From: Sclerotinia nivalis
Taxonomy: Eukaryota > Ascomycota > Leotiomycetes > Helotiales > Sclerotiniaceae
Reading direction: 5' to 3'
NCBI GenBank assembly: GCA_029531795.1
Contig: JAPEIS010000015.1
Location: forward strand, 1,240,001-1,304,000
Length of the DNA: 64,000 nt
Position 1 is the stretch's first letter, and the number at the start of each line of letters is the position of its first letter. This document shows positions 9,931 to 23,501 of the stretch, piece by piece. The position numbers and the translations under genes are program-made. A model generated the notes under the pieces. The model saw only the letters and a program-made list of their open reading frames with translations, ran no database searches and was not told the DNA's origin.

Positions 9931-11165
9931 TCATGTGATCCAGGCCCTATCCTTGGCCTGCTTATCCTCTGTCTGCTCAGCCGTAGGTGGGAAAATTTTC
10001 TGATAGTCACGTGTCGCCTGCGCAGCCCACGTCGCTTGCTGTGCCTCGAGAGCAGCCAGATGCTGGTCGATCCAGTAGGCATATTGAGCACGCAGCGAGT
10101 GGCTCTGACCTTGAGGCGCTGTAGGTTCGCCCGCATAAGAGCCTTGACCCCACGGGTACAACGGGTCGAATACGTAACACGTTAGGTCAATCCAGTTGGA
10201 GACGCGCATCTACTTATTCCAAATGACGTCGCCGCCGCTGGTGCAAACGCAAGGTACTGGAAGACACCAGCGGCGTTGCGAATACCCTGCTGCGTCATTC
10301 CCTTGGTTTCCTGGAGGGCTGTCGGATTTGCCCTGCGGAACCAACCCCCCTTGTTTAAGTTCACGAGACCCACAACACGGCCAAGTTAGCTTGAGTGCGC
10401 GCCTTTGTAAGCCGCGTCCCATATTAGACGCCATCCGAGCCCGAAACCGTATGTCATCACATTGATAGGGAACTCGGACCCATCTTCCGTGGTAGGTGTA
10501 TTAAGCTGCGCGCTGGCCATCTTGAATGGGGCGCCAAAGTCTGTCTGTCCCATGATCACCTGCAAGACTGCAAGATCGGGGGAGTCAGTAATTGCCTATC
10601 ACGGAAAGATTTTGGAGGAAAATGAGGAGTTCATATGATGAAACGTAAAAGTGGGATTTGAGATTGCGGAACAGGATTAGGTAGTTAAGAACAAAGGGTT
10701 TAGTGAAACGATTAAGCTTACCCCAATTGGCCGACGGCATCACCCATCCGCTGGATAATGCAGCGCCATTCCCTAGCCATGTGATGAAGTTGCTAGAGTT
10801 TGTGCTTCATATACGTGGTCGGCTAATAATGCGAAGTATCACAATGATCAGTGTTTATTTGTTTGCTGGACGGTGAAGAGGTGGGTAGCTACTTGGACCG
10901 CTAGGGGGAAGAGAAAAATCACATAACTTGAGTAGACTCACTCTCCAACTCAAGCCGCCCGCTTCATTTTTCGCATCGGAATTTGTAAGCTTAATAATGT
11001 TGGGTAGTCACGCAGCCCCGCTATTGTCGAAGAGGAAATTCTTATCGATGCTGGAATCCTTCTGGGCTTGCCACACTCTTTGCACTGGCCTACGTCAATA
11101 ACATTGGCTTTACATGTTCCCAATCTCCACCACTCCACCACTCCAACACTAGCCCTTAGGCTCAA
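9931..11165 (-). pseudogene. Decayed multi-exon gene, unknown family
   Basis: Reading the minus strand from about 11165 to 9931 gives strongly coding-like blocks that jump frame and meet stops. Blocks include one with LPNIIKLTNSDAKNEAGGL just after a TGA, one with WVMPSANWG near 10730, and one with GQTDFGAPFKMASAQL near 10530. The last runs into an in-frame TAA near 10393 and then resumes with GLVNLNKGGWFRRANP. A frame change near 10215 leads into the final block MRVSNWIDLTCYVFDP, ending at 9931. The TGA and TAA lesions fit G-to-A and C-to-T changes at TGG and CAA codons. No family was recognised. It lies head-to-tail, immediately after the intact gene at 11177-12036, and may have been its partner. 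Confidence 0.5.
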
Positions 11166-11176
11166 CTCCTCATCGA

Positions 11177-12036
11177 TTAATCCTTGCCAGCATACTGAAT
11201 GTAGAACTGCTCAATGCCTTCCCTCAAACGGGCCAGATCTCTGTCAAGATGCACGAGAGCATGTGGCGAAACTTTTTCTCTCGTCATTGTCTCCCCGGCC
11301 TCATCCAGCATAGCTTGGAGTTCTGGAGAAATTTCCAAGTTCCATTCGGCCAACAGATAAGTACCGTGGGGGTTTGTCGCCCAATCTGATGAGTTCATAT
11401 TATGAAATGGATTCCTACTCTCCCATTTCCAGTCCAGGTAGTTTTTTGCCTGCTATTAACATAGATAACATTAGAATCAGAGAACGGTAGAGTATTTCAA
11501 TGGAGCGTTGTGCATAAAAGCGAGGAAATCAAAAATGTAATTACCATAGAAACCAAGTCCTCAAAAGGGCGATTGAAAGCTTCCCGCCACTCTTCTCGCA
11601 GCCGATAAATCACGATAATAGCCCTCTGATACCCATCATGCAGAAACGTCCCCGGTAGATACCAATCCGCCTCACGTGTTGATACGTCGGCGATATAATG
11701 CACCTTACACCTCTCCACCCTTTCCTCAGCCGTCGCTCCCTCAGGCATGGGCAGCGCTACAACCTCAATCCGACCGGCTTCTCCACGCCCATACCCTTCA
11801 CGATATTCCATCGTCTTCTCATGGATGACCTGCGCTAACTCTGCTGCGCGTCCGGGGAGAGCTGCGTCGGGCGTGCTATCGTATACTCGGTGCGCGTACG
11901 GAGGGCGCAGCTGGGGTTCTGCTTGCTGCCTGTATGCTGTTATCGTTGGAGTGTCGTTGTAGCGGGGCGCTTCTTCGGCGATGGTCTTGTAGGGGACTTT
12001 GCGGGGGGCTGGTTGGCCTGTTGCTTTGTTGGACAT
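11177..12036 (-). CDS. Conserved-looking hypothetical protein, 254 aa, two exons
   Basis: Exon 1 (12036-11545) ends in GGTAATTAC and exon 2 (11449-11177) starts after TAATAGCAG. The 95-bp intron is in phase 0 and the joined frame encodes 254 aa with no signal peptide or membrane segment. It is rich in charged and aromatic residues, for example WYLPGTFLHDGYQRA and YLDWKWESRNPFH. Higher GC than its surroundings and clean splice sites argue that it is real and intact. The family was not recognised. The decayed frame begins within about 15 bp of its stop, so the two may once have formed one accessory locus. Confidence 0.65.
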
Positions 12037-12825
12037 GGCGGATATCGGATTTTACGAATCGAAAGGGACTCGGAAGGCTAATGTATCCTGTACATTGGTG
12101 CTACAACGGTCAGATAGATTAAAGTCTGTCAGCAAACAGGGATAGGTAGTATACAGCCGACGGGATAAGAATAGCTAATGGTTTTTTTGAATTTAATGTA
12201 AAAAGTCTATGTGGCGTTCAGCTTACTCGAGTATATGAATTATGGATTTGCTAACTATAAATAATTAGATATTAATAATTTGCACCTTATTTTCAACGAT
12301 TTCTTTTTATTATTTTATACAACTATTCTATTCGTTCAATCATTTATCTTCAAACTATCAATAATTTAATGGATTTGAATACTTACCCAATTCATCAACT
12401 TTTGCTAATAGGATTTTGGAGGTTATGTGTATATGATATACAATCTCGCAAGGAAAGCTCTTCAAGAGAACAAACAAAACACACATAATATCCCAGGCAT
12501 ACGCATGCTGCACACACACCATTGAAATCACATCACGGATAGAAGGTAGAAATTCTTTAAGAAAAAGATGCATAATGTCGAACGAAAACTTCGCACTGTG
12601 AAACTCCTATCCTATCCTATAGACTATATCTATATTCGCCATTAACATTAGAGGTATCGTATCATATGCATGCATATATTATCCTCCATTTCATATCCCT
12701 ATCCATTGTCCATCCAACCATTCGAGCCCAGTCATTAATACCAATAACTCATCCCTTTCCTTCTAGTGTCCGATACTATCAGACTCCAATCCAAATTCGC
12801 AAGCCTTCCCAGACCCCTCCAACCC
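12037..12825. other. Intergenic stretch
   Basis: Presumed 5' region of the upstream minus-strand gene and 3' UTR of the next one; AT-rich, with no coding frame supported. Confidence 0.35.
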
Positions 12826-13806
12826 CTACAAAACCAAAGCCATAACCCCCAACATACCCAACAACCCCGAAAATCCCACCTGCACCTCCACCTTCCCCCC
12901 ACCACTCTTCCCCTTTGCACTCGCCGTCGCACCCGCCGCACTACCCAACGCAGAAGCACTATCACTAGCCACGACCGTCGTGATCGTCGCCACACTCTCA
13001 CTAACCGTACTCGCACTCCTAGTACTAGCACTCCTCGTCGTTCCAGGAATAGTCGTCTCGGTAGTATCCACCTCCGTATCCGTACTCACAACCTCGCTTC
13101 CCCCAATCGAAGTCGTGATTGTCCTTGGTACTGAGATTGTTTGCGCGGAAACGCTGGCCGGTATGGTGGTTGCCGGGATCGTAGTAGCTGGGATGGTGCT
13201 GGCTGGAAGTGTGGTTGTGTAAGTAATTGTTACTCCACCTAAAGCAGAGGCGGGAATAGCACTTCCGACTCCACTGGCCGTAAATTGGGAGGGCATAGGT
13301 AGAGTTGCTGTGTTGGGTTTGGCGGCTTCGTTGCTACTATAGATATTTCCCGTTGTTCCATCTTTATTGGTATAATCTCCACTTTCCAAATTTGCAGTAG
13401 CGCCAGATGGGGAAGTATAAGAACCTCCTACTACAGTTCCATAACTATCATCTGGGAGATAGTAGTTGGTTGTAAATTGGTCGTAGCAAAATGGAATGCT
13501 CAGAGAGTGCATGGTGAGACATGTTAAAGAAGAAACGCAGCACAGTGAAGCCGAATCGCTTTTTTCGAAACTGGCTTCTGAAGAGGAAGGAAGTGATCGT
13601 TTGTTCGCAGGCAAAGATGAGAGAACGATATCTTGGAATAGATTCACGAAATCCGAATCACCAATTTGTGGGGTATTAGCGTTTGTGGCGCCGGCGGGAG
13701 AACATAAGGTATATCCTTGTCGACAGTCACCACCCCGAGATTCCAATATGGATGGTGCTGCCAATACTGCAGGCGCAATAAATGCGAATAAAAGTTGATG
13801 GCGCAT
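12826..13806 (-). CDS. Secreted, probably GPI-anchored Ser/Thr-rich protein with six-cysteine head
   Basis: The 326-aa intronless product begins with a signal peptide (MRHQLLFAFIAPAVLAAP). The head contains six cysteines at 28, 35, 89, 90, 96 and 107, a C-C-CC-C-C pattern seen in small extracellular fungal domains. A long Ser/Thr-rich stalk follows, with repeated PATTIPATTIPAS units near residues 200-220. The C-terminus is small-residue and then hydrophobic (GFSGLLGMLGVMALVL), typical of GPI attachment, with candidate omega sites in the preceding SGGG region. It is most likely a cell-wall or plasma-membrane mannoprotein. No enzymatic domain is visible. Confidence 0.75.
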   Translation of the reverse strand: MRHQLLFAFIAPAVLAAPSILESRGGDCRQGYTLCSPAGATNANTPQIGDSDFVNLFQDIVLSSLPANKRSLPSSSEASFEKSDSASLCCVSSLTCLTMHSLSIPFCYDQFTTNYYLPDDSYGTVVGGSYTSPSGATANLESGDYTNKDGTTGNIYSSNEAAKPNTATLPMPSQFTASGVGSAIPASALGGVTITYTTTLPASTIPATTIPATTIPASVSAQTISVPRTITTSIGGSEVVSTDTEVDTTETTIPGTTRSASTRSASTVSESVATITTVVASDSASALGSAAGATASAKGKSGGGKVEVQVGFSGLLGMLGVMALVL

Positions 13807-15515
13807 ATTAATTGTATGATGTGTCGTCGTGATTAGAGGTGTATCAAATGTATGATGTACAATTTAAATGTTTTGCGTATGTATGTACTAGGTTCAGAGG
13901 GGATGTAAAAGCGAATGAATTTGAGATTTGAAGTGTAGTAAAGTAGATAGATTAACAAATGTACAAACTCAAGATAAAACTTCACAATGTAAAGAATGTC
14001 AGAGAATGAGATGATAGAACGAATGACAGTGAAGTTTTCTTCACGACTTCTATTCTCTCACAATGTACAGAATTTGCAGATGCGACAACTGTTAAAAGAG
14101 GACAGAGGACAGAGGACAGAGATTTGAGGAAAGAAAAGGAAAGGAAATTTTCCAATTTTCCGTGTACCAACAGGAAAGCAAGGGAAGTAAATACTTGGCA
14201 GCTCACGTTGGACGATACCGTGGGGAGTTGCTGAATCAAGTATAGTACTTTTGCATGGTCGGGATACGAGGCCTAGATATAGGCTTGCAGAGGTCTTGCA
14301 CCAGGTGTACCGATGAAATTGTTTGGATGAGGGAAAAAGGAAAATTCAAGACTATAGTGAAGTTTATGATTGTATAATTGGTTGGGGTCCTTGGTTGGTT
14401 ATGAGATGTTGTTGATTTAGTCATCCTAGATCGATTGGCTTTTAATGGGCTCATTTTAGTGGATTATGATTATTTTTAGGCTCTGGTTATAAATTCTCTG
14501 GTCATAAATTCTCTAGTCATAAATTCAAAGCGTTTGATAAGCGTCGGATGTCTGATGTTTGTTATTCATGTTGGAAAGCAATTGAAGATAGTTGACTAAC
14601 AGAATTAACATTTCCCTTAACTCTGAACTCGAAATTCTTCCTAATCTTTGATATGTGTCTAATAATAGGTACGCACCACGCATATCAAACAGAACAACCT
14701 TTTCCTCATCATCTCCTCAATCCAACAACCAAGATGGCCAGACAATCAACCCACTATCCACAATCGAACATTTGAAGCCCACCATCCTTCTCCTTCTCCT
14801 TCTCCTTCTCCTCGGCCGTTATATCCGTTGAATGTCAAATCATCAAAGCGAAGAGGAGCACTTGTTAAAACCCAACAAGTACCAAAAGTTCATCAGACGA
14901 ACGAACTGGTTCTTCTAACCGATCGGTCCATCCAGTGGTCAAAGCACAATCCATTCAATCTAGCCAGTCCCAAAAGGACATTCATTATCTGACCGCACCG
15001 CCACAATATTCTATTCGTCATATAATTCCACATTCTATATTCGCTGACAAGGAAACCTCTGGGCTATTGATGTGTTGATATGTCGAAAAAAGTTGTAGAT
15101 ATTCATTTTCTAGCTTCATTGATCCCTAACGATTTACTATCTCATTTCCCGTATTCCTCCCCCTCCCTTCTACCGATCCAATGCCAAAAGTAACTCAAAC
15201 CCGATGCCTTCGCGCTCCCATCATCAAGAAAGTAAGGTGATAAAACAAGAAAGCGTGGGTATACATGAGTCTCATCTATTCTTTATAATCTTCGTTGCTC
15301 GTCTGCTTCTTTCCTTTATTCATCCACTGCCCCTCCGTATCTATATCCGTTGCCCTAATCATCCGCACCCTCTCGCAATTCCACCACCTCCCTTAACTCA
15401 TCCACTGTCCCGCAACAATGGGTAATATCCTCAGGCTAAATCCAATGACACAATAACCTCCCCGGGCTCCTGCTATACATTTTCTCTTTCCTCTCCCTCA
15501 CTGAAATCTACTCAT
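13807..15515. other. Intergenic, no gene seen
   Basis: Contains the 5' region of the GPI protein gene and the 3' region of the kinesin gene. A CCTTCT-type pyrimidine repeat lies near 14788-14815 and GAGGACA repeats near 14097-14121. Short frames here show no coding character. Confidence 0.4.
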
Positions 15516-18460
15516 CTATTTCTGCCCCGAGAAAAACCATGAACTTCTCTTCGTGCTCCCAGTGCTTCCAGTCTCGGAGTTTTGCAAGTTACCGATTGTC
15601 GGGATCTGCCCATCACCACCACCTCCTCTTAGTGGTTTAGCAATCCTACTTCCCGCACCACCAAAGCTAAATCCTCCAGTAGGTGAGCCTAGTCCACGGG
15701 TACTACCTGCCTTGGCGGCTTCGAGTCGCTCTTTTACGGCTGAAAGTTGTGCCTCGAATCTAGAGTGGTATCAGTAATGTTACTGATGAATAAGGAGAAG
15801 AAAGATAAAGGGAAGGCAAAACCAAAACCAAAAGCAAAAGCGAAAAGGGGGACCGAACCTGTGACTAGCAGTCGTCAACTTCTCCTGGGAATCCTGTAAT
15901 AGACTCTCCAAACTCTGAATTCGTTCATTTCTTGCAATCAACTTCCTCTCAGCAATAGCAACTTCCTTCTTCAAGCTGCCGTTCTGTTCGACCAATTGTC
16001 TTTGAACATGAGTTAATTGTTCTAGATTTCTCTCCAGGAAAGCCATTTTCTTTTGTTGGGCTTTGTTGTTAGATGAACGGAGAACATTGTTATATTGTTC
16101 GCGGGTCTCATCGAGAGAGATTTCTAATTCAACAACACGTTCACAGCGATTTTGCAAGTCGCGCATCAAGCTCTTCTTCATCACATCGAATTCGGCGATT
16201 TGTTGTTGAACAGTCTTGCCGCTCGCCGAGCTAGGTGCTGTGCCGTTGGTTGCACCGCCTGACTTGACTCTTTGTTGAAGGTCTTCGTTTACAGCCTTGA
16301 ACTTTTCAATCTCAGCTGACTTTTGGGCGACCTCCTTTTTAAGATCTTCCACCAATTCAACTTTAATGTCTTGATTGTTGGAATATGCCTTTTCGAGACG
16401 TTCCTTGATCTCAGCGACATCCCCTTCGCCTAAGTTACGCTCGAGGAGGTCTTCATATTCTTGCTCGAGGACCTGAAGTCGTTGTTCTAACTCCTCCCTG
16501 CGCTTAACATTGGCATCATTCGATGATGATCCAAACATGGAGAGTTCTGCTTGTCGGACAATGCCCTGTGTCTCGACCAGTTTTACCCTCAATTCTTCAA
16601 ATTCATCAGGAGGAATGGCTTCCCCTGCAGAACTTTGCTCATGAAGAGAGTCGATATGATCAATGACCTTCTTGATGGTTGCTTCATTCTCGCTAAACAC
16701 ATCCCCACCGAGATCAAATCCAGCCATCATCTGGGCCATTTTCTCGGCCTTTCTCTTCTCCTTCTCATCCAAGGCAGCAGTTGATTCTTTGGCACTCATT
16801 TTGACATTAAGTAATTGCTGCTTGAGTTCATCGAGCTCCGCGGTCAGCTCGGCGTTGGCTTCTTTCAGACTATCCATAGTAATCTGTGCCTCTTTACTCT
16901 CGAATGCTAATCGCTCAAGTTGCATTTTAAACTCGTTTGCTTCACTAGTAAGCTTTTCGTTATCCTTATTGACCTTCGCATCTCGTTCTTTTAGGTAAGT
17001 GAGTTCCTCCTTGGTATCTCGCAAGGTCTTCTCCGCAGCGGCAATTTGAGTTTCCTTCTCGGTTATCTGATCCTGAAGTTCATTTTCGCGTCTCAAGAAT
17101 TCTTCTCTCTCGTCTTTGTCTATCGGTATACCTGGAGTAGCCGACCTTTCTGTCACCGGTGTCTCTGCTCGGCTTTCCATTGCCAAACGAGAAGGTGTAG
17201 ATGGCCGAGGTGCTCGAGCAGCCTCTGCCTTTGCCCCACTGACGCCTGCGAGTGGGGGTGCCCATTGCTCCTTTGGTACAGATTCTCCCTTACGCCACAA
17301 CTGAACTTCTCCCTCAAGGGTAGAAACATAGGTTTCAAAGGTAGTGACTTGTGACTGGGCTTTCCTAAGTAGGGCTTTAAGTTCCGCTGGACTGAGCTCC
17401 GCGTTGACCTTGGCCTTATTCTTGATTGCCTTTGCTCGCATACCAAATCTCAAAGTACTCAGAGTTTCTTCGGCATTGTAACTACTAGGCGAGCAGTTAA
17501 TGATGAGTGTCGTTCTACTATTTCCCCCCAAACTCTCTTGTAAAATTCTAGTAAGTTTCGAGTCTCGATAAGGAATATGCGATGATTTGCCGTCCGTCAG
17601 GTTGTTGATAACCATCCCAAGAGCACTCAAACTCTTGTTGATCTTCTTTGCCTCCTCCAGAGTCTGTCCACTAGCACCAGTCTTCCCGACTTTTTCACTA
17701 CCAGCCAAATCGACCAAGAAAAGTTGACCGCTCTTTGCCGATCCGGTTTCAACGTTCTTTTGTGTAATCGTGATAACAAATATGGAATGCGATCGAGAGG
17801 ATTCTGCATTCATGTTGGTCGAGGCTACAACTCTTGCATCCCCTCCTCTTTTTAAAACTTCATAGACTTCTTGGACGCTTGAAACATAAACCTCTAATAA
17901 CCCCTTAACGTAAACACCTCTATTTTTCTCTTCGTGGATAGGAAGATTGTCATTTTGCGGCTGTAGCAGATCTCTAATACGTTCCATATAAATTTCCATA
18001 TAGCTGACCCTTACTGTATACTCGATCGTACCCGGACTGGACAAGATGCTGGCGAATATTTGCTCCACAATTCTCGGAATAACACCTCTACCATCATCGT
18101 TCTCGAGGTTTGTTCCCATCATCGTATAAGACTTTCCCGCTCCTGTTTGACCATATGCAAAGACCGTTCCATTATAACCGTTAAGAATATCGTCTACAGT
18201 AGGTTTAATAGAGAAGTCGAAAATATCTTTTTGCCGTGAGCTCATGCCAAAAACACGATCGAATGTGAAGGATCCAGCCGCTCCATTTGACTATCTCTGT
18301 GATTAGTAGAGTATAACATTCTGGAGTAGTTCGACAAGACACCTACATCAAGGGCGCAAGTGTCATCAGCCTCGAATTTTACAACCGGTTGAGCACCTAG
18401 TTCATTTTCAATGCGATTCTGCGGCCTAAACCGACAGACAACCTTAATAGAGTTCGACAT
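15516..18460 (-). CDS. kinA: Kinesin-1 heavy chain
   Basis: Three exons (18460-18347, 18290-15859, 15759-15516) join in frame to 929 aa, the usual size of fungal conventional kinesin. The N-terminal motor has KVVCRFRPQN, the P-loop GQTGAGKS at 85-92, switch I NAESSRSHS and switch II LVDLAGSEK. A neck and long coiled-coil stalk follow, and the last exon carries the tail with the IAK autoinhibition motif (RIAKPLRGG, residues 888-890). The protein transports vesicles and nuclei-related cargo towards microtubule plus ends and supports hyphal tip growth. Intron 1 is GTAGGT...GATAG; intron 2 has a weaker GTTCGG donor. The start at 18460 is chosen because MSNSIKVVCRF is the conserved N-terminus. Symbol follows the Aspergillus orthologue. 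Confidence 0.95.
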
Positions 18461-19177
18461 GATCGCGAGATGGTTGTTATCCCGGAACGACCATATGTAC
18501 AAGAGTCGAACTCAGAATTTATGTTGTCGTTGCAGCTTTAAAGAACGTTGTATTGAAGTAATACTTTGTGGTCAGTGGTTGATAAGGAGAGGTTGTTGAC
18601 ACACAGTCGCGCTAAAGATCTTCGCGTAGTAACTCCAAGGCCAATGCAATGTCGGAAGAAATTTGTGTCAATGCAATGCGACCACGACTACACAAGAATG
18701 GTCGTACCGTAAATGACCAAGGGAAATGCTTGTTTGAGGAGTAATAATATTGAGTTGTTATATCTGTTGCACATTACCAGTCTACTGAGTTTTTTATCCG
18801 TGAATCTAGAAAGAAGAAAATTGGTTAATTTCATGATTCATTTCAGTTGAATTTCCGTGTTACTGTTACCATAGGTACCGTGTGGCATGCATGTATCGTA
18901 GTATCCTGCACGAAATGCTATAATCGAAATATATTGGGTAATGCTGTATGAGATGGACCATCGTAAATATTGCCCTTATTGACTGACTCCTTGTAGAAAA
19001 AACCATATAGACAGATTGAAAAGGAAACTCCATTATAGATGCCGTTTCAAAAACTCCAGAACCCCGCCATTTCATCATTAAATAAGGCCTAACTCAAATA
19101 TGACTACTTATGAATCACGCTGAATGTGCTTCAAAGTAATCCTACAAAATAGTCACCCGGAAATTTAGAATCGATTC
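18461..19177. other. Intergenic, kinesin promoter side
   Basis: Lies between the kinesin start and the RAD6 stop, both minus strand. No additional gene is seen. Confidence 0.4.
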
Positions 19178-19825
19178 TCAATTATCCTCCCAACTCTTCT
19201 CAACAGTTTCCCTAACACGTTTTGTATATTCTCTTCTGTTGTCTTTGTATAGGTTGGAAGCTTCTACATTGGCGGGGGAGCCGGTATTTGGATCATTAAG
19301 CAGACTACACGCAACTTAGTATATAGACTCAGGAATCAATAGATCACTTGCGAAGTTTATATGTACCTTTGGATACTCGTCAAAACTGCCGCAACATCAT
19401 ATGTAGGACTCCACCTATTCTGTAGAATATCTAAACACAACTCTCCGGTTGCATAAACATTAGGATGGAACATTTGACTAATGAACTTGACGGCAGGTGG
19501 CTTGTTTGGATATTGTTCCTCGAAGGTCATAACTAGTCGGAAAGTTCCATCTTCGAAAGGAGTATCTGCTGGACCGATAATGACAGCGTTCCTAATGATT
19601 TCAATATTTGCATCAAATTCTTCAACATTAGATATTCTGGAGGAAATACTAACCAGAGCATGACATTATCTGCGACAGGAGATGCCGAAACACCAGCGGG
19701 AGGGTCGGTTTGCATGCGCTATAGATGAAAAGTTAGATTCCCTTCGAATCATGATCTTGTGCCCCTCCACGATTGCCACTAACCTTGAAATCCCGCATAA
19801 GACGACGACGAGCAGCTGTAGACAT
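19178..19825 (-). CDS. rad6: Ubiquitin-conjugating enzyme E2, RAD6 orthologue
   Basis: Four exons (19825-19784, 19718-19654, 19591-19367, 19304-19178) encode 152 aa. The N-terminus [14 protein letters not shown] is the RAD6 signature. The UBC core continues with [17 protein letters not shown], placing the catalytic cysteine at residue 88, exactly as in yeast Rad6. The protein ends at SWEDN, so it lacks the long acidic tail of the yeast enzyme, as in other filamentous fungi and animals. Together with RING E3 partners (Bre1, Rad18, Ubr1 types) it monoubiquitinates histone H2B and PCNA and serves the N-degron pathway. All introns are GT-AG with donors GTTAGT, GTTAGT and GTACAT. Confidence 0.95.
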
Positions 19826-20567
19826 TATGGCAGATTGTGCGAATGATAATCAAGAATCGAAATGTGGAGTTTGTTGAATCGAGGTGGCTTTGAATGAATG
19901 GGGATGTTTTTTGTTTGGAAAACAGCTTTAAGGTATAGCGAAGAGCAAGTCCTATGGGATGGTTGGTCGATATTAGTGTCCGATCTGAAAGCCGGCGGCA
20001 GAAGTTTATGTGGGTTCCCGCAAATGATGGCGACTTTGTGTAATAAGTGTGTCGGGAAGTTTTGATTGGAAAGGAATCACAACTTCTAGAAAGAAAAGCA
20101 GATTTGTCACATTAACAGTTTTGAGGTTATACAAAAGTAGTGCAAAGCTTCACGATTTCTGTTGGATTTTTTAAAAGTTATTATTATTGACAACGGGCCA
20201 GTATGTATGGAACAGCTAAGGGACAGACAGGCTTAGACCGCTTTCATTCAACCCCTTCATGCCACGCATAACGAGGACCCTTGGGCCTTGAGTCAGGTTT
20301 ATCGTAAAGTCACGAGCAGATTGGCATTTTAAGCTAACTACTAAACTGGCTTAGTCATATTTTATTCTCCACCTTACATCGACTTGGTCCGAGCTTTCGA
20401 CTTGGGGTAAATCAATGGAATACATTCCGCCGGTGTTAACCGCGGGGCAATTGATTTGAATAATCATCATAAGGGCAATTTGTTTTTGTTTTCTTCTTCC
20501 TTTCTTTTTCATAGAGCCTTTTCAACTGTTCCTCATTCACTTATTTGTTTCCAAAGTTATACCCATC
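19826..20567. promoter_or_regulatory. Shared intergenic region between divergent rad6 and acetyl-CoA acetyltransferase genes
   Basis: The two start codons face away from each other across 742 bp, so both promoters lie here. A pyrimidine-rich TTTTTGTTTTCTTCTTCCTT tract precedes the acetyltransferase start, as is common in fungal promoters. No specific factor site is claimed. Confidence 0.5.
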
Positions 20568-21979
<1,412 letters not shown>

Positions 21980-22386
21980 ATATGATTTTAATGGCATGTG
22001 GACTAGTGATTGGTGTGAAGTTAGGTAAAAAAAAAAAAATCCATCGTATTTGAATTATTTCATATGCACACTGTTAGTGACCAGATTGAACGTGAGAAGG
22101 CAATGTTCAAATTAAAGTCGCTTCTTACTCTTTTTTTAAAAAAGGGGGGCATTTTCACATGTCAATGGAAACGAGCCGAGATCCTGAAACTCCATCCCGC
22201 TTCGCTTGTGACATCATCACCAACAACCAACGCGACAAGGCTGGATTATATTTCAACATCCGAATCTTTCAATTAAGCATGATAAACCAATTGTCTCTGT
22301 AATTGAAACTGCTTCTGCCGATAGATAAAGACGACTCAATATACTGCGCAATCGCAATTAAAGGTTGTTGAAGGAAACCATCTAAG

Positions 22387-23501
22387 ATGGATCATCCAAG
22401 TGAGTTTGCGTCCTGGTATTCCTAACCCTAGGTAGCTTCCTGTCCTGGTGCATTCGCATTCACAATTACATCTCAATCTCTATATTCTTCCCGTTCTTCT
22501 CCTTTTAATCCATCTCCCTTTCTATCCCCCCCCCTACAAAATCACACCGCTAACACGCCCCATCTAGAATCACAAATCACCCCCATAATTCACACTCTCT
22601 GTTCCGGCAGTCCTTCCGCTCAGAAAGAAGCTCTCGAAACTTATTTCACGAGTGATGCATCTTTTTCGCATCCCTTATGTTCTGTGCCTTCGTTTTCTTC
22701 GGTGAGGATACCGGTTCTTGGGGAGGTTAATAGTAGATGGGTGCTTTGGTGTGTTTATAGGTGGTATAAGGTGCTGAGTCCGAGGATTGTGGTGGAGGTT
22801 GATGGGGTTGGTATGTTTTTGTTCTTTCTTGTTTTTGAGTTTTGATGTTTGAGTTTTGAGTTTTGGCATGGTTTTGGTTTGAGGGGAGGAGGGGAGGAAA
22901 AGATGATGTGGAGTGGGGTTGAATAAGAGAGAGATGGCAAAGGAGAAAGAAGTGATATGGTATACTAATCTAAATAAACGATCTAGAATACAACCCCGAA
23001 ACCCAAACCCTCTTCCTCCAAATCCACCAAATATTCCACCTCTTTTTCGTCCCCTTCTTCGCTCCCACCGTTTACCTAACCACCATCCTCCATCTCACTC
23101 CTTCTCCCGGCAGGTTACAATCTCATAACCACAACTCATCCGAGGGATCATCAGCCGGCGCCTCAGAAAGCAGAAGAAGAACAAAATACCTCATAAAACA
23201 TCAAGAAGATTTATATCAAAGTACGGAAGTTGTGAAGTTTTTCTGGCCAGGTGGTACCAAAATTATTGCATTTTGGAGATTGGTTGCTACGCTGCTTTGT
23301 ATTTTTGGGGCAGTACTTTTTGCGCCGTTTACGTGGATGCAGGAGTGGGGGTGGTTTGGAGATGGGTGGGATGTTAGGGAGAAGAAGAAGGAGAGGAGGG
23401 ACGAGGTGAATGGTGTCAATGTTAGCAATGGTAGCAATGGCGTTAATGGTGGAAGAAGGGAAAATAGGAACGCTAATGGGGAGGGGAGGAAGAATAGGTA
23501 G
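22387..23501 (+). CDS. SigF-like, NTF2-like fold membrane protein
   Basis: Exons 22387-22399, 22568-22810 and 22987-23501 join to 256 aa. The first exon is only 13 nt (M-D-H-P plus one base). The domain begins with a helical segment (TPIIHTLCSGSPSAQKEALE), then YFTSDASFSHPLC, and after the second intron continues TLFLQIHQIFHLFFVPFF, which matches fungal proteins annotated as SigF-like NTF2-like. A C-terminal hydrophobic helix (about residues 205-222: ATLLCIFGAVLFAPF) and a polar Asn/Gly/Arg tail suggest anchoring in an internal membrane. Biochemical function is unknown. The acceptors CATCTAG and CGATCTAG and the phase match at each junction support the model. Confidence 0.75.

Noticed and set aside
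12766..13222. Plus-strand frames over the GPI protein gene
   Set aside because: Shadows of the Ser/Thr-rich minus-strand coding sequence.
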